From assembly GCA_037968495.1 (NCBI GenBank), contig JBBKVP010000067.1, positions 168,872 to 232,871 of the forward strand: a DNA stretch of 64,000 bases, written 5' to 3'. The notes under the pieces were generated by a model. That model saw nothing but the letters and a program-made list of their open reading frames with translations. It made no database searches and was not told the DNA's origin. This stretch comes from Aestuarierythrobacter sp037968495 (GTDB lineage: Bacteria; Pseudomonadota; Alphaproteobacteria; Sphingomonadales; Sphingomonadaceae). Shown in pieces: positions 9,689 to 19,423 of the stretch; position 1 is the stretch's first letter, and each line of letters starts with the position of its first letter. The position numbers and the translations under genes are program-made.

Positions 9689-12409
9689 CTAGCCAGCTTT
9701 GCGGATCGACCGTGGCGTCAATTCGCCACCCAATACTTTGCCGGTGGCGCTCAGCTTTACCGGATCGACGAATTCGACGCCCATGCGGTCCTTCGTGCAC
9801 CAACGCGTGGTGGCAGTAAAGGTTTGTGTTTCGCTGAGCGCTATGGTGAATATTGTGCCGACCGGCACATTCCACAGCCCCTCCACTAGCGCCCCGGTCT
9901 TCGAGATATTGCGAATGGTTCCGTTGTAGAACTGCCTGTCATGATCAAGCACAATCTTACGAAGCATAGTCTGTCTTGAGGCGCGCGCTGATCGCGGCCC
10001 TTTGGCCAAGGCTTCAAGCCCGGACTCAAGGCGCTCAAGGGCTGCCTCGGAGCTCAGGGCCCTCTCGTAGATATATCCCTGAATATGGCTGCATCCATGC
10101 ATCCGAACGAGATCCAGCTCATCCAGCGTTTCCACACCCTCTGCAGTGGTGTCCATGCCCAGAGCGTGCGCAAGGCTGGTGATCGACGCAATAATCGCGC
10201 CATTGCGGCTACCAGGCTCTGTAGCGCCCCGTACAAAGCTCTGATCGATTTTGATTTTATCGAAGGGGGCTTTCTTCAGGAAGCCGAGTGACGAATAACC
10301 TGTACCGAAGTCATCCAGCGCCAGGCGCACACCAACACCCTTCAGTGCCGCGAACATCGCATCTGTGCCCTCATCATCGTTGAGGAATACACTTTCTGTA
10401 ATCTCAAGCTCAAGCCGAGATGGGTGAATGTTGCTCTGGGCCAGTGCGCTGGTCACAATCGCGGGCAATTGCGGGTTGGCGAATTGCAGTGCCGAAACAT
10501 TGACCGCGCAGCGGACGTTTTCCGGCCATTTGGCTAGGTCATGGCATGCGGTGCGCAAAGCCCATTCGCCAATTGCACCAATCAGGCCGGCATCCTCGGC
10601 AATCGGGACGAATTTTGCTGGAGAGATCCAGCCTTGTTTCGGATGGTTCCAGCGCAACAGAGCTTCAAAACCGGCAATCTGCTCGGTCGCAGTAAGAACT
10701 ACCGGCTGATAGAACAGCTCGAGACCACCTTGTGAAATCGCGTCACGCAGATCGCTCTCGAGCTGACTGCGTTCTTCAGCGGCTGAGTGTAGATCGTTGG
10801 AGTAAAAATAATAGCGCCCTCGCCCGCGGTCTTTTGCAGCGTAGAGTGCGAGGTCCGAATTGCGGACCAAGGCTTCGCTTGTGACGCCATTCGCTGGCGA
10901 ACGTGCGATCCCAAGAGACGCGCCAATCACGACACGTTGGCCGTCGATCGAGTAAGGCTGCGACAGGCTACCGATTATTTCATGGGCGAGATTTGCAAGA
11001 TTTTCTGGCTCCTCGCGGCCGGGAATCAGGATTTCGAATTCGTCTCCACCCAATCGGCCCACTCGACCGGATTTACCAACAGTAGCCTCCAGCCTCTGAG
11101 CTACCTGTTTCAGCAATGCATCCCCGGCAGGATGCCCGATGGAGTCGTTGACCTGCTTAAAACGATCCAAATCGAGCAGAAATATAGCGCATTCACGCTG
11201 GGATTCGTGCGGCGCGGCAAGAATTTTTTCGAGTGACTGCGCCATCTGGAAACGGTTCGCCAGCCCGGTCAGTGAATCGTAATGCGCCAGGCGAGATGCG
11301 TTCTCTTGGGACCGCTTCTTCTCCGTTAAATCAGTGCCCGACCCCCGGAACCCAACAAAATTTTGAAGACTGTCATACATAGGCCGGCCACTGACGGACC
11401 ACCAGCGCACTTCATCAATTAGGGCCGCCGGCACCGGTAGCTCGTGGAACGACGAACGCGCTGATAAGTGGAATGTCAGTGTGCGGCCACCCTCCTGCTG
11501 GTTTTCGACCAAGTTGAAGATTTGTATGAACGGCTTTCCGATAATTTCCTTTTGTGCCCTGCCCAAAGTCTGTGCAACTTTCGGTGAAACGTAGCTTAGC
11601 AAACCGCGCCTGTCTGTTTCCCAGAACCAACCTAGGCCGGCATCCTCATATTCGTTGAGCATGGAGCGGAACCGATTGTGGTGCCGCCGCTGCTCTTCTC
11701 GCCGCGACGCTGCCTTTTTCTCAACCAAGATCTGGTGGCGCGATACGACCAAGATTACGGCCGCCGCCACACCAAGTGATGCGAGCGCTTCAACACTGCC
11801 GTCCATGACACACACCGGCGCCCAAGCGCACAGAATCGCGACAAACATTATCGGCAACCGGCGGCTAAGCAACGTTGAAGTCAGCGCATTGAATGAGATC
11901 AGCACGCCCACGCCCCATCGCCAATCGAGCGAACCATATTGAACCCAGTAGCTTTGTGCAAAACTCGCCACCAAAATTGGCAGGAAAATAGTCCAGCTGA
12001 CGGCCAGGACGACTACAGACTTTGATCGTTCTTCGGCGCGTTCCCAAGTAACTAACCATTTGCTTGAAAGCGCGATGCCTGCTGCCACGACCGCCGAAAG
12101 GATGGTTGGCCAAGGAGCCGGTTTGAATGACACTATCATGCCAAACACCAGCGCGCCCAGGACGACGGCCGACATCAAATACCAGCCCTTTGGAATCAGG
12201 CCAAAATGGGACTTTGCTGGGACTTTTATCGTAATTCTGCGATCCGCATCGGTTCTTCGCTGCAGTTCCGGGCGCTTTGTGTCGGTTAAGTGCTGAGCCG
12301 GTTCGTTAACGGCATAATCCGGCGCTGCAGACGGCACCAAGGGTGCAGCACCTTCATGTGCCGCAGCGCTGTCTAAATCCGGCTGAATCTTATTAGGTAA
12401 CCCGCCCAT
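9689..12409 (-). CDS. membrane-anchored PAS-GGDEF-EAL-PilZ cyclic-di-GMP regulator
   Basis: This is a paralogue of the protein at 5260-7524 with an added membrane region: after about 90 polar residues come five or six hydrophobic helices (about 75-235), then PAS (about 250-370), GGDEF (GRLGGDEFEIL intact), EAL (EALLRWNHPKQG, DDFGTGYSSLGFL) and PilZ (ISKTGALVEG). The ATG at 12409 (MGGLPNKIQ) is chosen; an extension to 12580 would run over the promoter region of the divergent phaC. The intergenic region to phaC holds a TTGACA box at 12491-12496 without a clear -10, and a TGCAT-TG-ATGCA inverted repeat near 12529. The product is about 906 aa. Confidence 0.9.
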   Translation of the reverse strand: MGGLPNKIQPDLDSAAAHEGAAPLVPSAAPDYAVNEPAQHLTDTKRPELQRRTDADRRITIKVPAKSHFGLIPKGWYLMSAVVLGALVFGMIVSFKPAPWPTILSAVVAAGIALSSKWLVTWERAEERSKSVVVLAVSWTIFLPILVASFAQSYWVQYGSLDWRWGVGVLISFNALTSTLLSRRLPIMFVAILCAWAPVCVMDGSVEALASLGVAAAVILVVSRHQILVEKKAASRREEQRRHHNRFRSMLNEYEDAGLGWFWETDRRGLLSYVSPKVAQTLGRAQKEIIGKPFIQIFNLVENQQEGGRTLTFHLSARSSFHELPVPAALIDEVRWWSVSGRPMYDSLQNFVGFRGSGTDLTEKKRSQENASRLAHYDSLTGLANRFQMAQSLEKILAAPHESQRECAIFLLDLDRFKQVNDSIGHPAGDALLKQVAQRLEATVGKSGRVGRLGGDEFEILIPGREEPENLANLAHEIIGSLSQPYSIDGQRVVIGASLGIARSPANGVTSEALVRNSDLALYAAKDRGRGRYYFYSNDLHSAAEERSQLESDLRDAISQGGLELFYQPVVLTATEQIAGFEALLRWNHPKQGWISPAKFVPIAEDAGLIGAIGEWALRTACHDLAKWPENVRCAVNVSALQFANPQLPAIVTSALAQSNIHPSRLELEITESVFLNDDEGTDAMFAALKGVGVRLALDDFGTGYSSLGFLKKAPFDKIKIDQSFVRGATEPGSRNGAIIASITSLAHALGMDTTAEGVETLDELDLVRMHGCSHIQGYIYERALSSEAALERLESGLEALAKGPRSARASRQTMLRKIVLDHDRQFYNGTIRNISKTGALVEGLWNVPVGTIFTIALSETQTFTATTRWCTKDRMGVEFVDPVKLSATGKVLGGELTPRSIRKAG

Positions 12410-12573
12410 ACGCTCGCGGTGCCAGATATCTGTGTTAAAACGGTTAATGCAGCGGTGACGAATTGGCGCAAGGCAGCGAATTTTCCAAGTTTGACAGCAC
12501 TCAACTTGCCAACCCCAATACTGCGGTGCATTGATGCATTTATATAGGCGAAAACAGCCTTGCGGGGAACTTG

Positions 12574-14268
12574 ATGGCAAATCGTACGACCTTAGAAAAC
12601 GAAGCAGCTCAATCGACTACAGCGCTAGGGCCGATGATCGGTCTAGCGCGCGAGGATTTCGTTGGAGCGATCGCTTTGCTCTTACGTGAAACTGCATCCG
12701 ATCCAGCGCGCAGCATGAAACATGCAAAGTCGCTTGGCGAAGACGTGGTCAAGATCATGACCGGCAAATCCGAGCTCGCGCCGGATCCAAAGGACAAACG
12801 TTTCAAAGATCCGGCGTGGCAGTACAATCCTTTTTTTCGGGCAGGCGCTCAATATTTCCTTGCTGTTCAAAAGGGTATGAGCAGTTGGCTCGACGATCTC
12901 GATCTGGACGAGCTAGAACGGGACCGCGCGAATTTCATCTCTAACATCATCATTGATAGCCTCGCCCCAACAAACAGTTTGATGGGTAATCCGACGGCGC
13001 AAAAACGGTTGATCGACAGTGGTGGACTCAGCCTCGTTAAGGGCCTCAAAAACGCCTATAATGACATGGTTTATAATAAGGGCATGGTTAGTCAGGTCGA
13101 CAAGCGGCCGTTCAAACTGGGCGAGAATGTCGCGATTTCGAAGGGGTCGGTCGTCCTTCGCACTGAAATGATGGAGCTGGTCCATTATGCGCCCACGACG
13201 GACGAGGTGCATGAAATCCCGCAGCTCACCATCCCGCCGCAAATCAACAAGATGTATATCAACGATCTGACACCCGATAAGTCGGTCGTGAAATATCAGC
13301 TCGATAATGGAATCCAGACATTCGTGATCAGTTGGCGCAATCCGTCCAAGGAACAGGGCCATTGGGACATGGCCGACTATATCGCCTCCTGCCGCGAGGC
13401 GATGGAAGCCGTCGCAGCAATCACAAAGTCGAAGAAGGTCAATGTTTCGGCTGGCTGCTCCGGCGGTCAAACAGCAGCTCTGCTGGCCAGTAAGCTCGCG
13501 TCCGACGGCGATGATCTGATTGGCTCGCTCACCCTAATGGTTTGCGTGCTTCACCCCAAGCAAAACGATATCGAAGCGGGATCGCTCGTCAGCGAGAACG
13601 GAATGCAGCTTGCTCGGGGCCGTGCAGCCAAAAAGGGTGTGATCGAGGGAGATTCTCTCGCACGCGGGTTTGCCTGGTTGAGGCCGAATGATCTGATCTG
13701 GAACTACGTAATCAATAATTACTTGCTCGGCGAAGATCCTCCGGCATTCGATGTGCTGTTCTGGAATGCCGATGCGACCAACCTGTCGGCCAGCTTGATG
13801 GGCGACTTCCTGACACTATTTGAAACGCTCGCCTTCACCAAAAAGGGTGAGATCGAGATGGTCGATCACATGATCGATCTTTCGAAAGTTAAGAGCGACC
13901 TGTTCATTCTGGGCGGCGTAACGGACCATATAACGCCCTGGAAGGCGACTTATCGTTCCACACAGCTGTTTGGTTCGAAGAATGTTACCTATGTCCTCAG
14001 TCAAGCTGGTCATATGCAGGCGATCCTCAACCCTCCCGGCAATCCGAAAGCCAAATATTACGTTCAAAAGAAGGATGGCAAGCTTCCCGCAACAGCGGAC
14101 GAATGGCTACAAGGTACGGAAGAAACGCCGGGCAGTTGGTGGCCATTCTGGATGGAATGGGTTCAAAACCGCTCGGGCAAGCTGAAGGCAGCGCCAAAGA
14201 AGCAAGGCAACGCGAAATATAAGCCGATCGACCCGGCTCCCGGCCTATATGTCCTTGAAGAGCGTTAG
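12574..14268 (+). CDS. phaC: poly(3-hydroxyalkanoate) synthase PhaC, class II-like
   Basis: PhaC polymerises (R)-3-hydroxyacyl-CoA into storage polyester. The catalytic triad is visible: Cys295 in the modified lipase box AGCSGG, Asp451 in GVTDHITPW and His480 in QAGHMQAI. Motifs such as NNYLLGEDPPAFD and WNADATNLSA resemble the class II (medium-chain, Pseudomonas-type) synthases more than class I, although the protein is diverged. ATG 12574 follows GGGGAA at 12564-12569; a TTG directly before it is in frame. The 564-aa length is normal. phaZ follows after a short gap, reproducing the Pseudomonas phaC-phaZ order. Confidence 0.88.
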   Translation: MANRTTLENEAAQSTTALGPMIGLAREDFVGAIALLLRETASDPARSMKHAKSLGEDVVKIMTGKSELAPDPKDKRFKDPAWQYNPFFRAGAQYFLAVQKGMSSWLDDLDLDELERDRANFISNIIIDSLAPTNSLMGNPTAQKRLIDSGGLSLVKGLKNAYNDMVYNKGMVSQVDKRPFKLGENVAISKGSVVLRTEMMELVHYAPTTDEVHEIPQLTIPPQINKMYINDLTPDKSVVKYQLDNGIQTFVISWRNPSKEQGHWDMADYIASCREAMEAVAAITKSKKVNVSAGCSGGQTAALLASKLASDGDDLIGSLTLMVCVLHPKQNDIEAGSLVSENGMQLARGRAAKKGVIEGDSLARGFAWLRPNDLIWNYVINNYLLGEDPPAFDVLFWNADATNLSASLMGDFLTLFETLAFTKKGEIEMVDHMIDLSKVKSDLFILGGVTDHITPWKATYRSTQLFGSKNVTYVLSQAGHMQAILNPPGNPKAKYYVQKKDGKLPATADEWLQGTEETPGSWWPFWMEWVQNRSGKLKAAPKKQGNAKYKPIDPAPGLYVLEER

Positions 14269-14304
14269 GCTTCGACACCCTCGTAAAAGATCAAGGAATT
14301 GAAT

Positions 14305-15153
14305 TTGAGTGATCCGATGAGCACTGCAGAAGTCACGATGGAAACTATCGGTGGGCGGCCCCTTAGGGTTGCGTGCTGGCGCATGGGTCAAGCCAGCGAG
14401 CATCCGCCAATTCTGTTTTTCAACGGTATCGGCGCCAATATCGAAGCTGTCGCGCCGCTCGCCGAAGCTTTCGAAGACCGCGCATTCATCATGTTTGACA
14501 TGCCAGGCATTGGCGGGTCGCCAGCGCCGGTAATTCCTTACAATGTCGTGACGATGGCTTGGACTTCGGCGCAGCTGCTCGATCGGCTGAACGTCGAAAC
14601 GGTTGATGTGGTGGGCATCAGCTGGGGCGGCGGCATGGCGCAGCATTTTGCGATCCAACATCCGAAACGGACACGGCGGCTTGTCTTGATTGCGACCAGC
14701 GCAGGCATGCTGATGATGCCTGGTAACCCCAAAGCGCTGACCAAAATGGCCAATCCGCGCCGCTATATCGATCCCGAATTCATGATGAAGAATTTCGAGA
14801 CGCTCTATGGTGAAGGTCTTGGCAAGGGCCCCGGCAAGAAGAGCCACATGTCACGCCTGACCCCGCCCACACCGCGCGGATATATGTATCAGCTGCTGGC
14901 GATGCTCGGTTGGACCAGCGCGCCCGCCCTGCCCTTCATGAAAAAGGAAACCCTGATCCTGATGGGCGACGATGACCAGATCGTTCCGCTCGCCAATGGC
15001 AAGTTCCTCAACTCGCTCATTCCGAACAGCGAGCTGGTGGTAATCGAAGGCGGCGGCCATTTGTTCCTGCTCAGCCATAAGAAGGAATCACTCAGCAAGA
15101 TGCGTGAATTTCTCGATGGATCTGATCAAGCGGAGCTTTCCGAAGCGGCCTGA
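14305..15153 (+). CDS. phaZ: intracellular poly(3-hydroxyalkanoate) depolymerase PhaZ-like alpha/beta hydrolase
   Basis: This is an alpha/beta hydrolase predicted to mobilise intracellular PHA. The nucleophile elbow is GISWGG (Ser near residue 106); MGDDDQIVP and GGGHLFLLS supply the Asp region and His. Segments FNGIGAN, SPRRY-like NPRRYI and LGWTS closely resemble Pseudomonas PhaZ. A TTG start at 14305 is preferred because AAGGAA at 14293-14298 lies about six bases upstream; a TTG at 14299 would be too close to it and ATG 14317 too far. The stop overlaps the next start as TGATG. Which PHA chain length it acts on cannot be told. Confidence 0.82.
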   Translation: MSDPMSTAEVTMETIGGRPLRVACWRMGQASEHPPILFFNGIGANIEAVAPLAEAFEDRAFIMFDMPGIGGSPAPVIPYNVVTMAWTSAQLLDRLNVETVDVVGISWGGGMAQHFAIQHPKRTRRLVLIATSAGMLMMPGNPKALTKMANPRRYIDPEFMMKNFETLYGEGLGKGPGKKSHMSRLTPPTPRGYMYQLLAMLGWTSAPALPFMKKETLILMGDDDQIVPLANGKFLNSLIPNSELVVIEGGGHLFLLSHKKESLSKMREFLDGSDQAELSEAA

Positions 15154-16472
15154 TGCGGCACATCGCGATCATTGGCTCCGGCCCGGCCGGATATTATACG
15201 GCAGAAGCCGCGGCCAAACATTGGGGCGGCGATGTTCGCGTCGACATTTTTGATACTCTGCCAGTGCCTTATGGCCTGATCCGGACAGGTGTTGCACCCG
15301 ATCACCAGTCGATAAAGGGTGTCTCAAGGCGATATGAGAAAACTGCGCTGACGGACAACGTCCGTTTCGTGGGTAACGTTACCGTTGGTCGGGACATCAC
15401 GATCCCTGAGCTTCAGGAATTATACGATGCGGTAGTGCTTGCAACCGGCGCGCCCAACGACCGCGAATTGGGCATGGTGGGTGAAAGCCTTGACAATGTA
15501 TTCGGCAGCGCCGCCTTTGTCGGCTGGTATAACGGCCATCCGCAATTTGCTGACTTGGCCCCTGATCTTTCTGGCAAGCATGCGGTGGTGATCGGCATGG
15601 GAAATGTGGCGCTCGACGTGGCGCGCATCCTGTCCAAAACCGAAACCGAGTTTGCAGGCAGCGACATCGTCAGCCACGCTCTAGATTTGTTACGCATATC
15701 GAAGCTGGAGAAGATCACCATTCTGGGCCGCCGCGGTCCGCATCAGGTTGCAATGACGCCGAAGGAACTAGGCGAGCTGCTGCATCTGGAGCGCGCCATT
15801 CCGCGCGTTGATCCCGAAGATTTGCCCGATGAAGCCGATGACGCGATCCTGGAGCCAGGAACCCGCAAGTCGGTAACGCATTTACGCAGCTTTGCAGCCA
15901 TTCCCGAAAGTGTGCACGCCGATGCGAAGATCGAGATATACTTCGATCTCTACGCCAGTCCGACAATGATGCTGGGTGATGGCAAAGTAGCCTCGGTGGA
16001 AATCGAGCGAACGACGGTCGAAAAGGGCCGCGCTATCGGCACTGGCGAGCTGTACTCCATCCCCGCCGACTTGGTAATTAGCTGCATTGGCTACCGCACC
16101 TCTCCCATTCCCGATGTGCCATTTGACCAGCGCGCTGGACGATTTGCCAATGACGAGGGCCGTATTTTGACCGGCCTATATTGTGTTGGCTGGGCTCGTA
16201 GAGGGCCGACCGGGACTATCGGCACGAACCGACCTGACGGTTATCGTGTAGTGGAGAAAATTGCCGAGGACGTGGATGCTGGCCTTCTAGGCACCGGCCG
16301 TAAGGCTGGCCGTGAAGGCTTTGATGCATTGGCCACGTCCCGCAACTTGGACGTCGTCACCTTCAGCGACTGGAAGAAGATCGAGGAAGCCGAAGCCGCC
16401 GCCGCAAGAGACGGCGCACCGCGCGAGAAGTTCGTCGCCATCGCGGCGATGATCGCAGCGCGCGGAAGCTAG
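15153..16472 (+). CDS. FAD-dependent NADPH:ferredoxin/adrenodoxin-type reductase
   Basis: The protein belongs to the adrenodoxin reductase / FprA family, which passes electrons from NADPH through FAD to a ferredoxin. The FAD motif IGSGPAGYYTA is at residues 6-16, VPYGLIRTGVAPDH is the family hallmark, the NADP-binding fold begins at VIGMGNVALDVAR (about 146), and GPTGTIGTNR closes the FAD site. Full length at 439 aa. The ATG overlaps the phaZ stop by one base, so it belongs to the same transcript. No ferredoxin or P450 gene is nearby, so the partner is unknown. Confidence 0.87.
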   Translation: MRHIAIIGSGPAGYYTAEAAAKHWGGDVRVDIFDTLPVPYGLIRTGVAPDHQSIKGVSRRYEKTALTDNVRFVGNVTVGRDITIPELQELYDAVVLATGAPNDRELGMVGESLDNVFGSAAFVGWYNGHPQFADLAPDLSGKHAVVIGMGNVALDVARILSKTETEFAGSDIVSHALDLLRISKLEKITILGRRGPHQVAMTPKELGELLHLERAIPRVDPEDLPDEADDAILEPGTRKSVTHLRSFAAIPESVHADAKIEIYFDLYASPTMMLGDGKVASVEIERTTVEKGRAIGTGELYSIPADLVISCIGYRTSPIPDVPFDQRAGRFANDEGRILTGLYCVGWARRGPTGTIGTNRPDGYRVVEKIAEDVDAGLLGTGRKAGREGFDALATSRNLDVVTFSDWKKIEEAEAAAARDGAPREKFVAIAAMIAARGS

Positions 16473-16492
16473 AACCAACTGGAGCAAAGACA

Positions 16493-18247
16493 ATGTCTGC
16501 ATTCGACCTGATTATCCGCAATGGTACCATCTTGGACGGGACAGGCAATGCGCGCTTCTCAGGCGACGTCGCGGTCAAAGATGGCGTGATCGCGCAGGTT
16601 GGCGAAGTGCACGGCGATGCCGATGACGAAATCGACGCTGGTGGCCATCTGATCACCCCCGGTTTCGTCGACATCCACACGCATTATGATGGCCAAGCGA
16701 CTTGGGATCAGGAAATGGCTCCATCAAGCTGGCATGGCGTCACCACAGTCATCATGGGCAATTGCGGCGTGGGCTTTGCCCCTGCCAAACCAGACCGCCA
16801 CGAATGGTTGATCAGCCTGATGGAAGGCGTCGAAGACATTCCCGGCACCGCGCTTGCCGAAGGCATGACTTGGGACTGGGAAACCTTCCCCGAATATCTC
16901 GACGCCCTCGAAAAATTGCCCCGCACCGTGGATGTCGGCACGCATGTCCCACACGGAGCCGTGCGCGCTTACGTGCTTGGCGACCGTGAACAGCCGGGCG
17001 CTGTGCCAACCGCAGACGACATGGCAAAGATGTCCGAAATCGTCGAAGAAGGCGTGCGCGCTGGTGCGCTTGGTTTTTCGACAAGTCGAACCGTCTTGCA
17101 CAAGTCAGTCGACGGGGAATTGGTGCCCGGCACCACAGCAACACCTGAAGAACTGATGACAATCGGCCGCGCAATGGGCCGCGTCGGATATGGCGTCTTT
17201 GAAATGGCCAGCGACTTGCAGCGCGACTGGAACGAGTTCGAATGGATGGGCAATCTCAGCCGCGAGACCGGGCTGCCTGTGACATTTGCCGCCCTACAGT
17301 CGATCGCCAAAGAGATACCGCTCGACGAGCAGATTTCGACGATGCGCGCAGAAAACGACAATGGCGCGAATATTGTCGCTCAAATCGCACTGCGCGGTAA
17401 CGGCATCATTATGGCGTGGCAGGGAAGCGTAAATCCCTTCGTCTATCGCCCAAGCTGGCAAGCGATTTCCGACCTTCCTTGGAACAAGCAGAAAGCCAAA
17501 CTCGTAGATCCGGCATTCAAAGCGCAGCTCCTTTCGGAGGCAAATGATTACTCCGAAGCTCCGCAAGACATCTTGCCTGTCGTAATGGTCGTCACCCAAG
17601 GTTGGGCGCTACAGTATGAAATGGACCCGGATTTCGACTATGAGCCCGAGCAATCCGCCAGCCTGAATTCGCGCGCCAATGGCAAGGGAATCGACCCGCA
17701 GGAATATGCTTACGACCTGATGTGCAGCGATGATGGCAAGGGCTTCATCTATCTACCGATTTTGAACTACGCTGACGGCAATCTGGATTTCCTCCATGCA
17801 TTGCAGCAAAGCGATGACTGCGTGAATTCTCTATCCGACGGCGGTGCCCATTGCGGAACAATCTGCGATGCGGCGAGCCCGACCTTTATGCTCGAACATT
17901 GGGTGCGAGACCGCAAACGAGGCAACCGAATTTCGCTGGAACTAGCAATCAAACGCCAGTGCCTCGACACAGCGAAGCTTTATGGCCTTGACGATCGAGG
18001 CGTGATTGCACCGGGCTATTTGGCAGATATCAACATCATTGACTTTGATCGGCTAAAACTGGGCAAACCGTGGCTCGCCTTCGACCTTCCCGCAGGCGGT
18101 AAGCGCTTGCTGCAAAAGGCCGATGGCTATGTCGCCACGATCAAGAACGGTGAAGTGACATTCCGCGAAGGCAAATGGACCGGCTCGACACCGGGCGGAC
18201 TGATCCGGGGCCCGCAGCGCGCCGAAATGGCCGAAGCTGCGGAATAG
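16493..18247 (+). CDS. amidohydrolase, N-acyl-D-amino-acid deacylase-like
   Basis: This is a metal-dependent hydrolase of the D-aminoacylase branch of the amidohydrolase superfamily. The N-terminal small beta domain (FDLIIRNGTILDG) is followed by the metal-binding DIHTHYDGQ near residues 60-68 and GNCGVGFAP, both typical of that branch. Later features are SDGGAHCGTICD and the C-terminal return to the small domain (GYLADINIIDFD). The 584-aa length fits. It starts 20 nt after the flavoprotein, preceded by GGAGCAAAG. True substrate is unknown; many proteins with this signature are mis-annotated as D-aminoacylases. Confidence 0.82.
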   Translation: MSAFDLIIRNGTILDGTGNARFSGDVAVKDGVIAQVGEVHGDADDEIDAGGHLITPGFVDIHTHYDGQATWDQEMAPSSWHGVTTVIMGNCGVGFAPAKPDRHEWLISLMEGVEDIPGTALAEGMTWDWETFPEYLDALEKLPRTVDVGTHVPHGAVRAYVLGDREQPGAVPTADDMAKMSEIVEEGVRAGALGFSTSRTVLHKSVDGELVPGTTATPEELMTIGRAMGRVGYGVFEMASDLQRDWNEFEWMGNLSRETGLPVTFAALQSIAKEIPLDEQISTMRAENDNGANIVAQIALRGNGIIMAWQGSVNPFVYRPSWQAISDLPWNKQKAKLVDPAFKAQLLSEANDYSEAPQDILPVVMVVTQGWALQYEMDPDFDYEPEQSASLNSRANGKGIDPQEYAYDLMCSDDGKGFIYLPILNYADGNLDFLHALQQSDDCVNSLSDGGAHCGTICDAASPTFMLEHWVRDRKRGNRISLELAIKRQCLDTAKLYGLDDRGVIAPGYLADINIIDFDRLKLGKPWLAFDLPAGGKRLLQKADGYVATIKNGEVTFREGKWTGSTPGGLIRGPQRAEMAEAAE

Positions 18248-18259
18248 GCGGACGCCGGA

Positions 18260-19333
18260 CTACGGGTGGATGACGATTCCCTTGGCAGGATCAACTTTTC
18301 CTTCGACCATTTCCAGATAAGTGCTGCGTGCCGCGTCGATGCCCGTGCGCACTTCGACCTCCACTGCATCAGCCACTTCTGACAGGAATTGCTTCCAACT
18401 GATCGCGATTGCTTCGCCAAATGCCTTGGGACCCAGTTCCTTGACCGCCGCGACTGCATAATGCGGGGCGAAAAACAGGATTGGTTCCGGCCCCGGCAAT
18501 GCACCAGCGCCGCCGTCGCGCCCGTCGATGTGAGTTGCCCCGACAAGGCATGAATAGGCCAGATTTTCGCCAAGATGTTCATGGATTGCCCGCAACACAG
18601 AAGAATTTCCGGCGAAGTCGACCGAAACGCTGCGGACATTGTCTAGCTCGCCAACCTGATCATATGTCAGCACCTGATCATACAGACCGGTTGCCTCCGT
18701 GAAGGCCACATTGCCTGCTGACGTCAGCCCCACACGCTTGATTTCGGGTGACTTTGCCTTTGTCACACTGGCGAGTGCCGTCGAGGTCTTGGACGATGCG
18801 CTGGTCATGATTACAACGCCTGCGCCAAACCAGTCTTCGCTGCTGAACATCGCTTCAATCAAATAGCCCGTCTTGAACAGCGGGCCAAAAATCATCCGTT
18901 CGGCTTCGCGATCCGGGTCATGCTCCAAATCAGCGGCAAGACGCGAATAGCTGTTATAGATGGGGCTCATCGGCTGGCGATGTGCTGCCATATCCATGAA
19001 ACTGCTGTTCGAAATCTTACCCGGCTCAACGTCCAGATGTGTGCCCATCGGCAAATAGCCATAGACCCGCTCGCCGATCTTGAAGGCCTCATTGTTTGAC
19101 TGTTCAATGACCGCGTGGCCCCACATTGGAACGACGCCAAAGCCTTCTAGCGCTGGGAAGAAATTCCAGTAAGCCATCCGTTCACCAGCAACGGCGTAGG
19201 TGATGTTGTTCGCGGTGACAGAGAAGCTCTCAATTTTCAATCGGACGGCGCCCTTCGCAAGATCGGCTTGAGGCGTATCGACTAGCTGAGCGCTGGCAAG
19301 ATTATCGCGCGCTACATGGACTGTTTGTGACAT
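18260..19333 (-). CDS. DUF2855 family protein
   Basis: The sequence matches the DUF2855 group: VKLKIESFSVTANNITYA-type N-terminus, GYLPMGTHL and a Rossmann-like middle with VIMTSASSKTSTALA. These proteins look like zinc-less relatives of medium-chain alcohol dehydrogenase/quinone reductases, and no activity is established. Length 357 aa. It converges with the amidohydrolase gene, 12 nt separating the stops. It lies downstream of dnaN on the same strand but is separated from it by a perfect 10-bp stem, so probably has its own promoter. Confidence 0.75.
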   Translation of the reverse strand: MSQTVHVARDNLASAQLVDTPQADLAKGAVRLKIESFSVTANNITYAVAGERMAYWNFFPALEGFGVVPMWGHAVIEQSNNEAFKIGERVYGYLPMGTHLDVEPGKISNSSFMDMAAHRQPMSPIYNSYSRLAADLEHDPDREAERMIFGPLFKTGYLIEAMFSSEDWFGAGVVIMTSASSKTSTALASVTKAKSPEIKRVGLTSAGNVAFTEATGLYDQVLTYDQVGELDNVRSVSVDFAGNSSVLRAIHEHLGENLAYSCLVGATHIDGRDGGAGALPGPEPILFFAPHYAVAAVKELGPKAFGEAIAISWKQFLSEVADAVEVEVRTGIDAARSTYLEMVEGKVDPAKGIVIHP

Positions 19334-19383
19334 GAGGTTCTCCCGTTTCGATCAGCAACCTAGCTTGCCGAGACACGGGATGC

Positions 19384-19411
19384 GAGAGGCAATCCGCAAA
19401 GATTGCCTCTC
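19384..19411 (-). terminator. perfect inverted repeat downstream of dnaN
   Basis: GAGAGGCAAT at 19384-19393 pairs exactly with ATTGCCTCTC at 19402-19411 across an 8-base loop. It lies 13 bases past the dnaN stop. There is no U tract on either strand, so it may be a transcript-end stabiliser or a Rho-assisted stop and not a simple intrinsic terminator. Confidence 0.45.
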
Positions 19412-19423
19412 AATTCACCAAAT

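Noticed and set aside
12491..12522. TTGACA box as the phaC promoter
   Set aside because: The nearest -10-like sequence (AATACT) is 20 bases away, too far for a confident call.
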